64,000 nucleotides of DNA from Flavobacteriales bacterium (GCA_029251405.1 JAQXDK010000013.1:27404-91403), one strand, 5' to 3'; positions 49,670-58,865 are shown, counted from the first letter of the stretch. The notes: generated by a model not told the origin, from the sequence alone. Numbers and translations: made by a program.

Positions 49670-50598
49670 AAGATTTAAGCACATCACACTTACTTGGAAT
49701 TAAAGATTTAAATCAAAATGATATTGAAATAATTTTTAATACTGCCGATAGCTTCAAAGAGGTAATTAATAGACCCATCAAAAAAGTTCCAACCTTAAGA
49801 GACGTTACCATTGCTAATTTATTTTTTGAAAATAGTACAAGAACTAAATTATCTTTTGAATTGGCTCAAAAAAGATTATCCGCAGATATAATTAATTTTT
49901 CTGCAGGAAGTTCAAGTGTTAAAAAAGGAGAAACATTAATTGACACAGCCAATAATATTTTATCAATGAAAGTTGATATGTTGGTAATGAGACATCCTAA
50001 TTCAGGTGCTGCAAAATTTTTATCAGAAAAAACAAATACAGTAATAATAAATGCTGGTGACGGTACACACGAACATCCTACACAAGCATTATTAGATACT
50101 TATTCAATTAGAGAGAAATTAGGAAATGTGGAAGGTAGAAAAGTCGCGTTAATTGGAGACATTAAACATTCAAGAGTTGCACTTTCTAATATTTTTGCTC
50201 TTAAAAAACTTGGCGCTCAAGTAATGGTTTGTGGACCTACGACATTAATTCCAAAATATATCAATGAACTGGGTGTGTTAGTAGAAAATAATCTTGAAAA
50301 AGCTTTAAAATGGTGTGATGTTGCTAATATGCTTAGAATTCAACTAGAAAGACAAGACATTCAATATTTTCCGTCTTTGAGAGAATACACCTATCAATTC
50401 CAACTTAATAGAGAAATTCTAAACAAAATTCAAAAACCAATCACTATTCTACATCCAGGCCCTGTAAACAGGGGTATTGAAATAACTTCAGAAATAGCTG
50501 ATTCAGAGCATTCATTAATATTGAATCAAGTAGAAAATGGAGTAGCAATTCGTATGGCTATCATTTACCTGTTAGCTGGTTCTATTAATCGAAGTTAA
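49666..50598 (+). CDS. pyrB: Aspartate carbamoyltransferase, catalytic subunit
   Basis: 310 aa. First committed step of UMP synthesis: carbamoyl phosphate plus aspartate. FFENSTRTKLSFELA (carbamoyl-phosphate site), SVKKGETLIDT, GDGTHEHPTQALLDTYSIRE, and HPGPVNRGIEI are diagnostic. No regulatory subunit gene (pyrI) is near, which is typical of the PyrR-linked form. It is second in pyrR-pyrB and followed after 42 bases by the STAS gene. Confidence 0.97.
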   Translation: MKDLSTSHLLGIKDLNQNDIEIIFNTADSFKEVINRPIKKVPTLRDVTIANLFFENSTRTKLSFELAQKRLSADIINFSAGSSSVKKGETLIDTANNILSMKVDMLVMRHPNSGAAKFLSEKTNTVIINAGDGTHEHPTQALLDTYSIREKLGNVEGRKVALIGDIKHSRVALSNIFALKKLGAQVMVCGPTTLIPKYINELGVLVENNLEKALKWCDVANMLRIQLERQDIQYFPSLREYTYQFQLNREILNKIQKPITILHPGPVNRGIEITSEIADSEHSLILNQVENGVAIRMAIIYLLAGSINRS

Positions 50599-50616
50599 TT
50601 ATTCAAAGAATTATGC

Positions 50617-50624
50617 TATTTTTG
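50617..50624 (+). promoter_or_regulatory. Putative -7 promoter element before the STAS gene
   Basis: Exact TATTTTTG in the 42-base gap between pyrB and the STAS gene, 16 bases before the TTG start at 50641. No -33 TTG seen. May give a second transcript start for the downstream genes. Confidence 0.35.
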
Positions 50625-50640
50625 TTTAAAAAGAAATCAA

Positions 50641-50979
50641 TTGAACTTTAAAGTAGAAAATAATAAAAATCACATCCTAATAAGATGCAATATTGAGAAA
50701 CTAGACGCTATAGTCTCTCCAGAATTAAAAGCAATATTTCTACATCATTCAAATGATGGAATCAAAAACTTTATTGTCGATTTATCGAAAGTTATTTATT
50801 GTGACTCTAGTGGATTGAGTTCTTTATTAGTTGGTAATAGGATTCTTAAGGAAAAAGAAGGACTTCTTATCATTTTTGGATTAAACCCAATGGTAGAAAA
50901 AATAATTAATATTTCTCAATTAGATACAGTACTTAACATTTACGACAACGAAAACAATGCTTTAAAAAATATAAAATGA
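50641..50979 (+). CDS. STAS-domain protein (anti-sigma factor antagonist type)
   Basis: 112 aa, a single STAS domain. The phosphorylatable Ser motif is seen in YCDSSGLSSLL, which is the SpoIIAA/RsbV site. Such proteins relieve an anti-sigma factor kinase when unphosphorylated. No anti-sigma kinase or PP2C phosphatase gene is in this window. The start is TTG at 50641. Its end overlaps the next gene by four bases (ATGA), coupling it to a T9SS cargo gene. A cognate partner elsewhere is likely. Confidence 0.87.
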   Translation: MNFKVENNKNHILIRCNIEKLDAIVSPELKAIFLHHSNDGIKNFIVDLSKVIYCDSSGLSSLLVGNRILKEKEGLLIIFGLNPMVEKIINISQLDTVLNIYDNENNALKNIK

Positions 50980-51725
50980 AAAATTTAATTATTCTTCTAT
51001 TCCTAATTTTAACTACTGGTATTGCTCAAGCGCAATGTGTTCCAGATATCATTTATGCAGACTCAACATTTGGAGTCTGGCCTACACCGCAAACAAATTT
51101 TGCTTCAGGCGAAGTAGGAGTTCCTTACGATGAAGTAGTTAATTTCAAAGTGCCTAGAGATGCTGGAGATGTTGACCCAGCTGCTGCAGGTAATTACATC
51201 GATTCTATTGTACTGAGTTCCATAACTAACATTCCTCCAGGACTAAGTTTTGCTTGTGACAATCCAACTTGCTCTTGGAACTACGATTCCCTAGGTTGCG
51301 CTTCCATAAGTGGAGTTCCAACAGCTAATGGAACTTACCAAATTTCTTTAGATGCTACTATTTGGACCCAGATATTTTTCACCCCATTTCCAATTCCTTA
51401 CAGTTTTGACGGTTACGTAATTAACATAGGAAATACAGGAATTAACATTATTAACTTGGATGAAGCTGTTTTAGAATTACAAAATGCGATTCCAAACCCT
51501 TCAAATGAAACAACTAAAATTCAGTTTATCAGTAATGATTCAGAGACAATATCTTTTGAGATAATAAATCTTCTTGGAGAAACTATATCTTTCAGCAAGA
51601 TGACTTCACAAAGAGGTGTTAATGATATACATCTAAATACATCAGAATTTTCAGAAGGAATTTATATTTATTCCATTTCCAACGGAAGAATAAAATCATC
51701 AAAAAGATTAGTTGTCAATCACTAA
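50976..51725 (+). CDS. Secreted protein with type A T9SS sorting domain
   Basis: 249 aa with a signal peptide (residues 1-19). The middle is beta-rich with several Cys (CDNPTCSW, GCASISGVP), resembling a putative Ig-like domain (SFACDN..., GTYQISLDATI). The last 80 residues form a T9SS type A sorting domain: NAIPNPSNETTKIQF, LLGETISF and SEGIYIYSIS, ending in RLVVNH. Function of the passenger is unknown. It lies between the STAS gene (overlap of four bases) and rnz (21 bases). Confidence 0.82.
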   Translation: MKNLIILLFLILTTGIAQAQCVPDIIYADSTFGVWPTPQTNFASGEVGVPYDEVVNFKVPRDAGDVDPAAAGNYIDSIVLSSITNIPPGLSFACDNPTCSWNYDSLGCASISGVPTANGTYQISLDATIWTQIFFTPFPIPYSFDGYVINIGNTGINIINLDEAVLELQNAIPNPSNETTKIQFISNDSETISFEIINLLGETISFSKMTSQRGVNDIHLNTSEFSEGIYIYSISNGRIKSSKRLVVNH

Positions 51726-51746
51726 AAGTATTTTGATTTCTATCAT

Positions 51747-52661
51747 ATGAAGTTTGAATTAACTATCCTTGGTTGTGGAGGTGCGATTCCAACTTTGGAA
51801 AGGAAACCAACAGCTCAATATCTAAATATCCAGGACAGACATTTCTTAATTGATTGTGGTGAAGGGACTCAAATTCAGTTAAGGAAATACAACTGTAAAT
51901 TTTCTAAAATCGACCATATCTTCATAAGTCACCTTCATGGGGACCACTTCTTAGGTTTATTTGGATATTTATCTACTTTAAGTTTACTAGGGCGTACCAA
52001 CTGTATTTATATTTATGCTCCAAAAGATTTGAAAATTCTATTGCTTTCTCACCACGAAATAATTGGAAAAAAATTGAATTTTGATATAAAATTCATCGAA
52101 CTAAACTTTACAAAATCTGAACTTATTTTCGAAGATTCTATACTAGAAATCACTTCTTTCCCAGTTTTTCACTCTGTGCCATGTTGTGGCTTTATTTTTA
52201 AGGAAAAACCATCAAAAAGAAGAATAATAAAAGAAAAAATTAAGGAATTAGGATTAAGTATTGAAGCCATTAAAAAATTAAAAAACAGAGAAAACTTTGC
52301 AATTGACGGCAGTTATATAAAGTATGAAGATGTTACAACTACAGGACATCGTTCAAGATCCTATGCTTACTGCGCAGATACATCATTTAATAATAAAATT
52401 ATTCCTTTTGTCGAGAATGTTGATTTACTCTATCATGAGGCTACATTTTTAGAAACACAATTAGATAAAGCAGTAAAAACAAGACATTCAACAGCAGCTC
52501 AAGCTGCAACTATTGCTTTAAATGCACATGTTAAACAGCTCTTAATTGGACATTTTTCTGCTCGTTACAAAAAAGCAGATGAATTTATTAAAGAAGCTAA
52601 AAAAGTGTTTAAAAATACTGTAGCTTGTTACGATGGATATTTTCATGAAATTAAAAAATAG
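51747..52661 (+). CDS. rnz: Ribonuclease Z
   Basis: 304 aa, metallo-beta-lactamase fold. FLIDCGEGTQIQL, the metal motif HLHGDHFLG, YCADTSF, HEATF and GHFSARY are the marks of tRNase Z. It cuts the 3' trailer from tRNA precursors. Length fits the short bacterial type. It is 21 bases after the T9SS cargo gene and 3 bases before mnmD. Confidence 0.95.
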   Translation: MKFELTILGCGGAIPTLERKPTAQYLNIQDRHFLIDCGEGTQIQLRKYNCKFSKIDHIFISHLHGDHFLGLFGYLSTLSLLGRTNCIYIYAPKDLKILLLSHHEIIGKKLNFDIKFIELNFTKSELIFEDSILEITSFPVFHSVPCCGFIFKEKPSKRRIIKEKIKELGLSIEAIKKLKNRENFAIDGSYIKYEDVTTTGHRSRSYAYCADTSFNNKIIPFVENVDLLYHEATFLETQLDKAVKTRHSTAAQAATIALNAHVKQLLIGHFSARYKKADEFIKEAKKVFKNTVACYDGYFHEIKK

Positions 52662-52664
52662 AAA

Positions 52665-53339
52665 TTGAAACAGCTAAGACTAAAAATAACTGCAGACGGT
52701 TCATCAACTATTTATAATGAAAAAATAGATGAAAATTATCATTCTATCCATGGAGCATTACAGGAATCAATGCATGTTTTTATTGATAAAGGATTATTAA
52801 ACAGCTTAAATAAAACTTTCAAAAATGAGAATCTTAAAATTTTAGAAATTGGGTGGGGTACTGGACTTAATTGTGCTTTGACTTATTTCAATAGTACAGA
52901 CTCTAAGATAAAGATTGAATACCATGGAATTGAACCATTTCCAGTTGCAGATAATCTTATAGCAAAATTAAATTTCAGTTTCAATAATTCAGAGCAGGAA
53001 TTTTTTAAAGCTTTGCATCAGCTCAGTTGGAATAAAAATCATTTTATAAATTCTTCTTTCAGTTTAACTAAGCATGAATCAACTTTTGAAAATTTCAATT
53101 CTTTGGAACAATTTGACTTAATATATTTTGATGCATTTGCTCCTAGAAAACAACCTGAATTATGGCTGAAGAATATTTTTGAAAAAATTTATGGCTTATT
53201 AAGAGCAGACGGTTCTTTAGTAACTTATTGTGCAAAGGGGCAAGTTAGAAGAGATTTAGAAGCTGTTGGGTTATCTGTTGAAAGACTAGATGGACCTACA
53301 GGAAAAAGAGAAATGATTAGAGCAACAAAAAACATTTAA
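52665..53339 (+). CDS. mnmD: tRNA (5-methylaminomethyl-2-thiouridine) methyltransferase MnmD
   Basis: 224 aa. The SAM-binding motif is LEIGWGTGLN, followed later by DLIYFDAFAPRKQPELW (the DAFxP region) and YCAKGQVRRDLEAVGLSVERLDGPTGKREMIRA. This corresponds to the C-terminal-free methyltransferase half of MnmC (MnmC2), with the FAD-oxidoreductase half absent. It methylates the nm5 group at the tRNA wobble uridine. The start is TTG at 52665. It follows rnz by three bases, so both tRNA-processing genes are linked. Confidence 0.9.
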   Translation: MKQLRLKITADGSSTIYNEKIDENYHSIHGALQESMHVFIDKGLLNSLNKTFKNENLKILEIGWGTGLNCALTYFNSTDSKIKIEYHGIEPFPVADNLIAKLNFSFNNSEQEFFKALHQLSWNKNHFINSSFSLTKHESTFENFNSLEQFDLIYFDAFAPRKQPELWLKNIFEKIYGLLRADGSLVTYCAKGQVRRDLEAVGLSVERLDGPTGKREMIRATKNI

Positions 53340-53345
53340 TATGAT

Positions 53346-53978
53346 ATGATTTTTAGCTACACTATTATTATAATTCTAATAACCTCTTTAATTTCTATAG
53401 GTTCATTTAACAATATAGATTTAAAAGAAAAATTAATATTTTCTCCTTATCAATATTCCAAAAATAAAAAATGGTGGATTGTTCTAAGTCATGGTTTTAT
53501 TCATGCAGATTTTCTGCATCTATTTTTCAATATGTATGTCTTGTACATATTCGGTCCAGCATTAGAGTATTTTTTTATAAACTCATCAGAAATTGGAGGA
53601 TTTTATTACGTAGGATTTTACTTATTGGGAATTATTTTTTCTACACTTCCATCAATTATAAAAAACCACAATAATCCAAACTACAGAAGTCTTGGCGCAT
53701 CTGGTGCCGTTTCATCTGTTGTATTTGCATATATTATTATTTATCCTTTAAGAGAATTAGGTTTAATACTTATACCAGGTTTATTTTTACCAGGGTTTAT
53801 TTTTGGAGTTTTGTATTTAATAGCCGAGCATTATCTAAGTAAAAAACAATATTCTAATATTGCACATGATGCACACATAAGTGGTTCTTTATTTGGAGTT
53901 TTTTTCATCATAATTTACGATTATAATAACCTATTGATCTTTATTCAAAAAATCATCTTTTACTTTCAAAATTTCTAA
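53346..53978 (+). CDS. Rhomboid family intramembrane serine protease (second)
   Basis: 210 aa, six or seven membrane segments. Catalytic Ser119 in LGASG and His177 in HDAHISG; the conserved HADFLHLFFNM segment (H..HLFFN) is also present. This is closer to the classic GlpG-like core than the protein at 1448. Substrate unknown. It starts 6 bases after mnmD and ends 7 bases before the class IV aminotransferase. Confidence 0.9.
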   Translation: MIFSYTIIIILITSLISIGSFNNIDLKEKLIFSPYQYSKNKKWWIVLSHGFIHADFLHLFFNMYVLYIFGPALEYFFINSSEIGGFYYVGFYLLGIIFSTLPSIIKNHNNPNYRSLGASGAVSSVVFAYIIIYPLRELGLILIPGLFLPGFIFGVLYLIAEHYLSKKQYSNIAHDAHISGSLFGVFFIIIYDYNNLLIFIQKIIFYFQNF

Positions 53979-53985
53979 ATGTACC

Positions 53986-54837
53986 ATGAATAAAATAAAT
54001 TTTAATGGAGAATTAGTTAGTGAAGAGAAAATTCTATTTAATAAAACAAAAAGAGCTTTTAATTATGGAGACGGTTTCTTTGAAACTATAAGAATTGTTA
54101 ATGGAAAACCCATTTTTATCGAAAGACATTTTAAAAGAATAGTAATAGGTTTAAAACATCTAAAAATTAATTATTCAAAAAAGTTTAATCTTAACTTTTT
54201 ATCTGATAATATAAGCGAACTAATAAATATCAATAATATAAAAAGTGGTGGTAAAATTAAAGTTTATATTTTCAGAAGTGGGATGGGTACCTATAAACCT
54301 TCAACCAACGATATTTGTTTTATAATTGAATCTTTAAAAGTTGAAAATAATTTATACAAGTTAAATCATAAAGGTTTCCTAGTTGATGTATTTAAAGATT
54401 ATAAAAAACAAATTAATTATTTATCTTCTTTTAAGTCGTCCAGCTCATTACTTTATGTATTGGCCTCATTGCACACAATTGATAATCATTTAGATGACTC
54501 CTTAATTTTAAATGAGAATAATGAAATTATTGAATCATCAAACTCTAATATTTTTATTCTATTAGACAATAAAATAATAACTCCACCACTAAACAGTGGA
54601 TGTATTTCGGGTATTATGAGAATTGAATTGATGAATATTATCAATGATATTGGCTTTACAGTTTTGGAAAGAAAGATTGTTACAGATGACTTATTAAATT
54701 CAAAAGAAATATTTTTAAGTAATGTAGTAAGTGGTATTAATTGGGTAGGAGGGTATAAGCAAATTAGATATTACAATACCCTTAGCAAGAAGATAATTAA
54801 GGAACTGAATAAAAAATTAGTTATCGGTAGGATTTAG
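53986..54837 (+). CDS. Class IV aminotransferase (PabC/branched-chain aminotransferase type)
   Basis: 283 aa. Fold-type IV PLP enzyme: RAFNYGDGFFETIRI near the start, catalytic Lys in SSFKSSS (before LLYVLAS), NENNEIIESSNSNIFI and GIMRIEL. Such genes encode aminodeoxychorismate lyase (folate), branched-chain or D-amino-acid aminotransferase. With pabA in this window a folate role is plausible but unproven. Its tail overlaps the convergent yqgE by 21 bases (54817-54837). Confidence 0.8.
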   Translation: MNKINFNGELVSEEKILFNKTKRAFNYGDGFFETIRIVNGKPIFIERHFKRIVIGLKHLKINYSKKFNLNFLSDNISELININNIKSGGKIKVYIFRSGMGTYKPSTNDICFIIESLKVENNLYKLNHKGFLVDVFKDYKKQINYLSSFKSSSSLLYVLASLHTIDNHLDDSLILNENNEIIESSNSNIFILLDNKIITPPLNSGCISGIMRIELMNIINDIGFTVLERKIVTDDLLNSKEIFLSNVVSGINWVGGYKQIRYYNTLSKKIIKELNKKLVIGRI

Positions 54838-55410
54838 TGGGAAATTGGCTATTGCTTTCATTTTACCACCTCTTTTCTTCAAAATATCTTTCCAAAGGTT
54901 ATCTGAGTCAGTCTTAAAAATGTCTTCATTAATTAATTCTAATGCAATCCATGAATTGGATTTAAATTCTGTAGCTAACTGACCTTCCGTCCAACCTGCA
55001 TATCCAAGAAAGAACTTAATTTTTGTAACATCAATGATTCCCATATTGATGAATTCAATAATTTGATTGAAGTCTCCACTTGTCCAAATATTATCACTAA
55101 TCTGAGTTGAATCCTCTATTAAATCTCCTAATTGATGTAAATAAAATAAATTTGTAGAATTTACTGGGCCACCGTAATAAATATTAATTTTTTTAAGTTC
55201 AATTTCTGGAACAATATCATCTAAAAAAATTTCAAGCTTATTGTTTAAAATAAATCCATAAGATCCTTTTTTATTGTGTTCACACATGAAAACAACAGAT
55301 CTACCAAAATAGTCGTCTTCCATAAAAGGTTCTGCAAGAATTAAATTCCCTTTTTGGGGGTTTAAATTATTGATTTTATTAAGGTCAGATAATGGAAATT
55401 TCATTATCAT
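54817..55410 (-). CDS. yqgE: YqgE/AlgH family protein
   Basis: 197 aa, start at 55410 or the next ATG at 55404. The family signature is clear: GNLILAEPFMEDDYFGRSVVFMCEHNKKGSYGFILNNKL, then YYGGPV and FFLGYAGWTEGQL. Its role is uncertain; relatives are linked to alginate regulation. It is 29 bases upstream... downstream of miaE in the run trkA-trkH-miaE-yqgE, and converges on the class IV aminotransferase with overlapping tails. Confidence 0.92.
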   Translation of the reverse strand: MIMKFPLSDLNKINNLNPQKGNLILAEPFMEDDYFGRSVVFMCEHNKKGSYGFILNNKLEIFLDDIVPEIELKKINIYYGGPVNSTNLFYLHQLGDLIEDSTQISDNIWTSGDFNQIIEFINMGIIDVTKIKFFLGYAGWTEGQLATEFKSNSWIALELINEDIFKTDSDNLWKDILKKRGGKMKAIANFPLNPTDN

Positions 55411-55439
55411 AAAACTAATAAAAAAATATCAAAAATCAA

Positions 55440-56012
55440 TTAGTGAATAGCGGATCTCCATGGTAGCTCTGAAGAAACCTTAGCTTCTCTTTCTAATATT
55501 ATTTCTGTTCTTTTATCAACTTCATTTGAATCAAAATATATTTTAGCCATCTTAATAAATGAATCTATATGCTCTAATTCTTGAAGATGTAAATTGTTGT
55601 AAAACTTGGCAATTTTTGCATCATTAACTACTTGACTAATCAATTTAAACCTCTCTGAACCACGAAGTTCAGCTATTGAAGCAATGATCAGCCTGTCCAT
55701 AAATAATTCATCAGAATCAGATCTAATGATGGACATTAAACCTTTTATATAAGGATCTTTCTGAAATACACCGTTTAGTTGATGTCCTCTGTATCTAATA
55801 AGTTGATAAACTTGTTTGAAGTGGAGAAGTTCTTCTACTGAGATCTGAATTAAATCATCTATAATTTCAGTTCTATTTGGGTATTTAGCGATGAGTGATA
55901 AGCACATATTAGCAACTTTTCTTTCAGCATCTGCGTGATCTTGTAAAAATGAATCTATATCCTTAACAGCATTTTCTGCCCATTCTATAGGTGTTTTGTA
56001 TTTTAATTCCAT
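55440..56012 (-). CDS. miaE: tRNA-(ms2io6A)-hydroxylase MiaE
   Basis: 190 aa, di-iron ferritin-like four-helix fold. Metal ligands are seen as ExxH and Glu groups: VEELLHFKQV, AELRGSERFK and QELEHIDSF. It hydroxylates ms2i6A37 made by MiaA and MiaB. miaA is in this window (13733-14656). The gene begins directly after trkH (no gap), an unrelated neighbour, which suggests a shared transcript. Length and motif spacing fit the family. Confidence 0.92.
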   Translation of the reverse strand: MELKYKTPIEWAENAVKDIDSFLQDHADAERKVANMCLSLIAKYPNRTEIIDDLIQISVEELLHFKQVYQLIRYRGHQLNGVFQKDPYIKGLMSIIRSDSDELFMDRLIIASIAELRGSERFKLISQVVNDAKIAKFYNNLHLQELEHIDSFIKMAKIYFDSNEVDKRTEIILEREAKVSSELPWRSAIH

Positions 56013-57503
56013 TTAAATTCTTTTCCAAAAATAAGGTGTAAATATTAAACAAACTGTAAATAATTCCAATCTTCCCATAAGCATTAACAAACATAAAACC
56101 CATTTGCCAACAGCAGGTATTTGATCAAAAGAGTAGGAGGGGCCGACATTTGCAATTCCAGGACCTACATTTCCAACTGCTGACGCTACTGCACTGATAG
56201 CAGTTAAAAAGTCCAAACCTAGAGCAGCTAAAAATATAGAACCGATAGTAAAAATAAAAAGATAGAGAAATATGAAAGCTAACAAGTTGTAAATAATTTG
56301 ATTTGATATTGCAGAGCCATTTAATAAAACTGGGATAACTGCTTTTGGATGTAATCTTCTTTTAAATTCTAACAAACTATTTTTAATTAAAATAATAATT
56401 CTAACAATTTTAATTCCACCACTTGTACTTCCTGCAGAGGCACCTGAAAATAAAAATAAAAAGAAAATAAAGGTCATGAAATAACCCCAAGTAGTGTAAT
56501 CTGCAGTAGCAAAGCCAGTGGTTGTAATAATTGAAACTACTTGGAAACTTATATTTCTGAATGAATTTAGCAAAGTTGTATGGTTGGTGTAGGAATGAAA
56601 GAAAGTAAGAGCAAAAACTACCATTGTTAATGAGGTGATATACCATTTAAACTCATCGTTATTAAATATTTTTTTGAATTTTAATTTAATACCAAAATAA
56701 ATTAGAGTGAAATTAGTTCCAGCTAGAAACATAAATACAACAATAACAGCTTCTACCCAAGGATTTTGAAAAGCAGCTATGCTAGCCTGTTTTGTTGAAA
56801 AACCACCTGTTGAAGTAGTGGTTAACGAATGATTTATAGCATCAAAAAAGTCCAATCCCAAGAACATTAAAACAATAGTTTCTAATGTTGTTAGACCTAA
56901 ATAAATAATCCATAATCGTTTAGCTGTTTCTTTTATTCTAGGATGAATCTTGTCCTTAGTTGGTCCAGGTGCTTCTGCTATAAACAATTCCATTCCACCA
57001 ATCCCTAAAAGAGGCAATATAGCAATCGTTAGGACTATTATACCCATACCTCCAATCCATTGTGTCATGCTTCTCCAAAACAAAATACTTTTAGGTAGAG
57101 ATTCTATATCATTTAAGATGGTAGAACCAGTAGTAGTAAAACCAGACATTGTTTCAAAAAACGCATTGGTTAGTGTTGGAATACTTCCTGATAAAAGGTA
57201 GGGTAAGCTGCCAAAAACTGTCATAAATAGCCAACCTAAAACTACAATAAGATATCCATCTCTTTTTTTAATTTCTGAATTTTTGTCTTTTTTGGTTGCA
57301 ATCCTCATTAAAAACCCTGCAGATATGGTAATACCACTACAGATAATAAATATCAACGGTAAATTATTTTCTAAATCATATAAAATAGAAAATGGAACAC
57401 ATGTCAACATCAATAATCCGTTCAAAAGTAGAAGGGTTCCTACTACATAAGTAATTACGGATCTATTAAATAGGCCCTTTATTTTATTGGAAGAATTTTT
57501 CAA
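56013..57503 (-). CDS. trkH: Trk-type potassium uptake membrane subunit TrkH
   Basis: 496 aa, about ten membrane helices with the four pore-loop repeats of the SKT family; SGFTTTGSTIL, TTGFATADY and SAVASAVGNVGPG are visible pore-loop segments, and TTSTGGFSTKQ one more. It takes up K+ together with TrkA. The start is TTG at 57503, inside the trkA coding end (20-base overlap); no ATG is at hand further in. It is downstream of trkA in the same unit. Confidence 0.93.
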   Translation of the reverse strand: MKNSSNKIKGLFNRSVITYVVGTLLLLNGLLMLTCVPFSILYDLENNLPLIFIICSGITISAGFLMRIATKKDKNSEIKKRDGYLIVVLGWLFMTVFGSLPYLLSGSIPTLTNAFFETMSGFTTTGSTILNDIESLPKSILFWRSMTQWIGGMGIIVLTIAILPLLGIGGMELFIAEAPGPTKDKIHPRIKETAKRLWIIYLGLTTLETIVLMFLGLDFFDAINHSLTTTSTGGFSTKQASIAAFQNPWVEAVIVVFMFLAGTNFTLIYFGIKLKFKKIFNNDEFKWYITSLTMVVFALTFFHSYTNHTTLLNSFRNISFQVVSIITTTGFATADYTTWGYFMTFIFFLFLFSGASAGSTSGGIKIVRIIILIKNSLLEFKRRLHPKAVIPVLLNGSAISNQIIYNLLAFIFLYLFIFTIGSIFLAALGLDFLTAISAVASAVGNVGPGIANVGPSYSFDQIPAVGKWVLCLLMLMGRLELFTVCLIFTPYFWKRI

Positions 57504-58824
57504 TTTCTTTAATAGATTCTGTTAATGAAAATACAATTGTTTTATCATTTTCCATAAGTTGAAAATCACCGAAGGGAATAATAGGAACTCCATCTCTAAT
57601 AACACCAGCAATGTTAGAATTTGGAGGGAAATTTAATTTATTAATAGATTTTTTAGTGATTTTAGTATTTGCTTTTACTACAAATTCAATTATTTCAGCA
57701 TTGGTTCCATGAAGGTTAGCTACAGAAGAAACATTTCCTTTTCTCACAAATTTAAATATCTTATCAGCAGCTATAATTTTTTTATTAATTATGGTGTCAA
57801 CACCAATAGATTGAGAAAGGTTAATGTAGTCGAAATTTTCAATTCTTGCGATGGTTTTTTTTATACCGTGATTTTTCCCAACCAATGAAGTCATTACATT
57901 CATTTCTGAATTTGCAGTTACAGAAATTAATGCATCCATTTCCGCTAAACCTTCTTCTTCTAACGTCTTTACATCGTGACCGTTAATATTAATTACAAGT
58001 GTTTTTTTAAGTAAACTTGCAATCTGTTCGCATTTAAATTTATCTTTTTCTATTAAGGTAACTCTATGATTTTTTTCAAGCAAGCTTGCTATATTTAGAC
58101 CTATCTTACTTCCACCAATAATCATAACATCGTTAATCTGGATATTAGTTTTACCACATAGTTTAATAATAACTTCAATGGATTCCTTCTGCGAAATAAA
58201 ATAAACAATATCATTTTCTTTTAAAACTGTATCTCCGTCAACCATTAAAGTGAAATCGTCTCTATGAAGTGCAAGAGGTTTAAAACTTAAATTAGGATTT
58301 AATTCTGCACTTTCACGAACAGATTTGTCATTTAAAACAGAATTTTTGGATAGAGATATCCCAAATACGGTCAGCTTTCCATTTTCAAATTCAATATCAT
58401 CAGTAAATGCAGCTTGATTAATTAATCTATCTATTTCTAATGTTGCTAAATGAGTAGGAGAGATTAAGGTGTCAATTCCTAAATCGATGTAAAAATGTTC
58501 TTTATTTTCTTTTACAATATTCTCATCGTTTATTCTTGCAATAGTATGTTTAGCACCAAGTCTTTTACCTAGAATACAAATAAGCATATTGGTTTCCTCA
58601 CTAGAGGTTACTGCAATAAGTAAATCAGAGGAACTTATGAGTTTTCGATCCATTAATTCAACAGACTTTGCATCACCAGTAATAGTAAAAACATCCGTTT
58701 GTGAAGAGACAGCACTCAATCTTTCTTCGTTCTCGTCTATGAGATAAATATCATGAGATTCTGAGGACAGTAACTTGGCAAGATGGGAACCCACATCACC
58801 AGCTCCAGCTATAATGATCTTCAT
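57484..58824 (-). CDS. trkA: Trk system potassium uptake protein TrkA
   Basis: 446 aa, cytosolic regulator with two RCK-N Rossmann domains: GAGDVGSHLAKLL at the N-terminus and MIIGGSKIGLNIASLLEKN near the middle, each followed by an RCK-C domain. It binds NAD(H)/ATP and gates TrkH. First gene of the unit trkA-trkH-miaE-yqgE, with an exact TATATTTG motif (58840-58847, minus) 16 bases upstream. Length is typical (about 450). Confidence 0.95.
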   Translation of the reverse strand: MKIIIAGAGDVGSHLAKLLSSESHDIYLIDENEERLSAVSSQTDVFTITGDAKSVELMDRKLISSSDLLIAVTSSEETNMLICILGKRLGAKHTIARINDENIVKENKEHFYIDLGIDTLISPTHLATLEIDRLINQAAFTDDIEFENGKLTVFGISLSKNSVLNDKSVRESAELNPNLSFKPLALHRDDFTLMVDGDTVLKENDIVYFISQKESIEVIIKLCGKTNIQINDVMIIGGSKIGLNIASLLEKNHRVTLIEKDKFKCEQIASLLKKTLVININGHDVKTLEEEGLAEMDALISVTANSEMNVMTSLVGKNHGIKKTIARIENFDYINLSQSIGVDTIINKKIIAADKIFKFVRKGNVSSVANLHGTNAEIIEFVVKANTKITKKSINKLNFPPNSNIAGVIRDGVPIIPFGDFQLMENDKTIVFSLTESIKEIEKFFQ

Positions 58825-58839
58825 TCGTTAAATTTTAAA

Positions 58840-58847
58840 CAAATATA
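58840..58847 (-). promoter_or_regulatory. Putative -7 promoter element of trkA
   Basis: Minus strand reads TATATTTG, an exact TAnnTTTG match, 15 bases upstream of the trkA ATG at 58824. No -33 TTG found. Confidence 0.45.
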
Positions 58848-58865
58848 TAAGTCTTTAATTATAGT

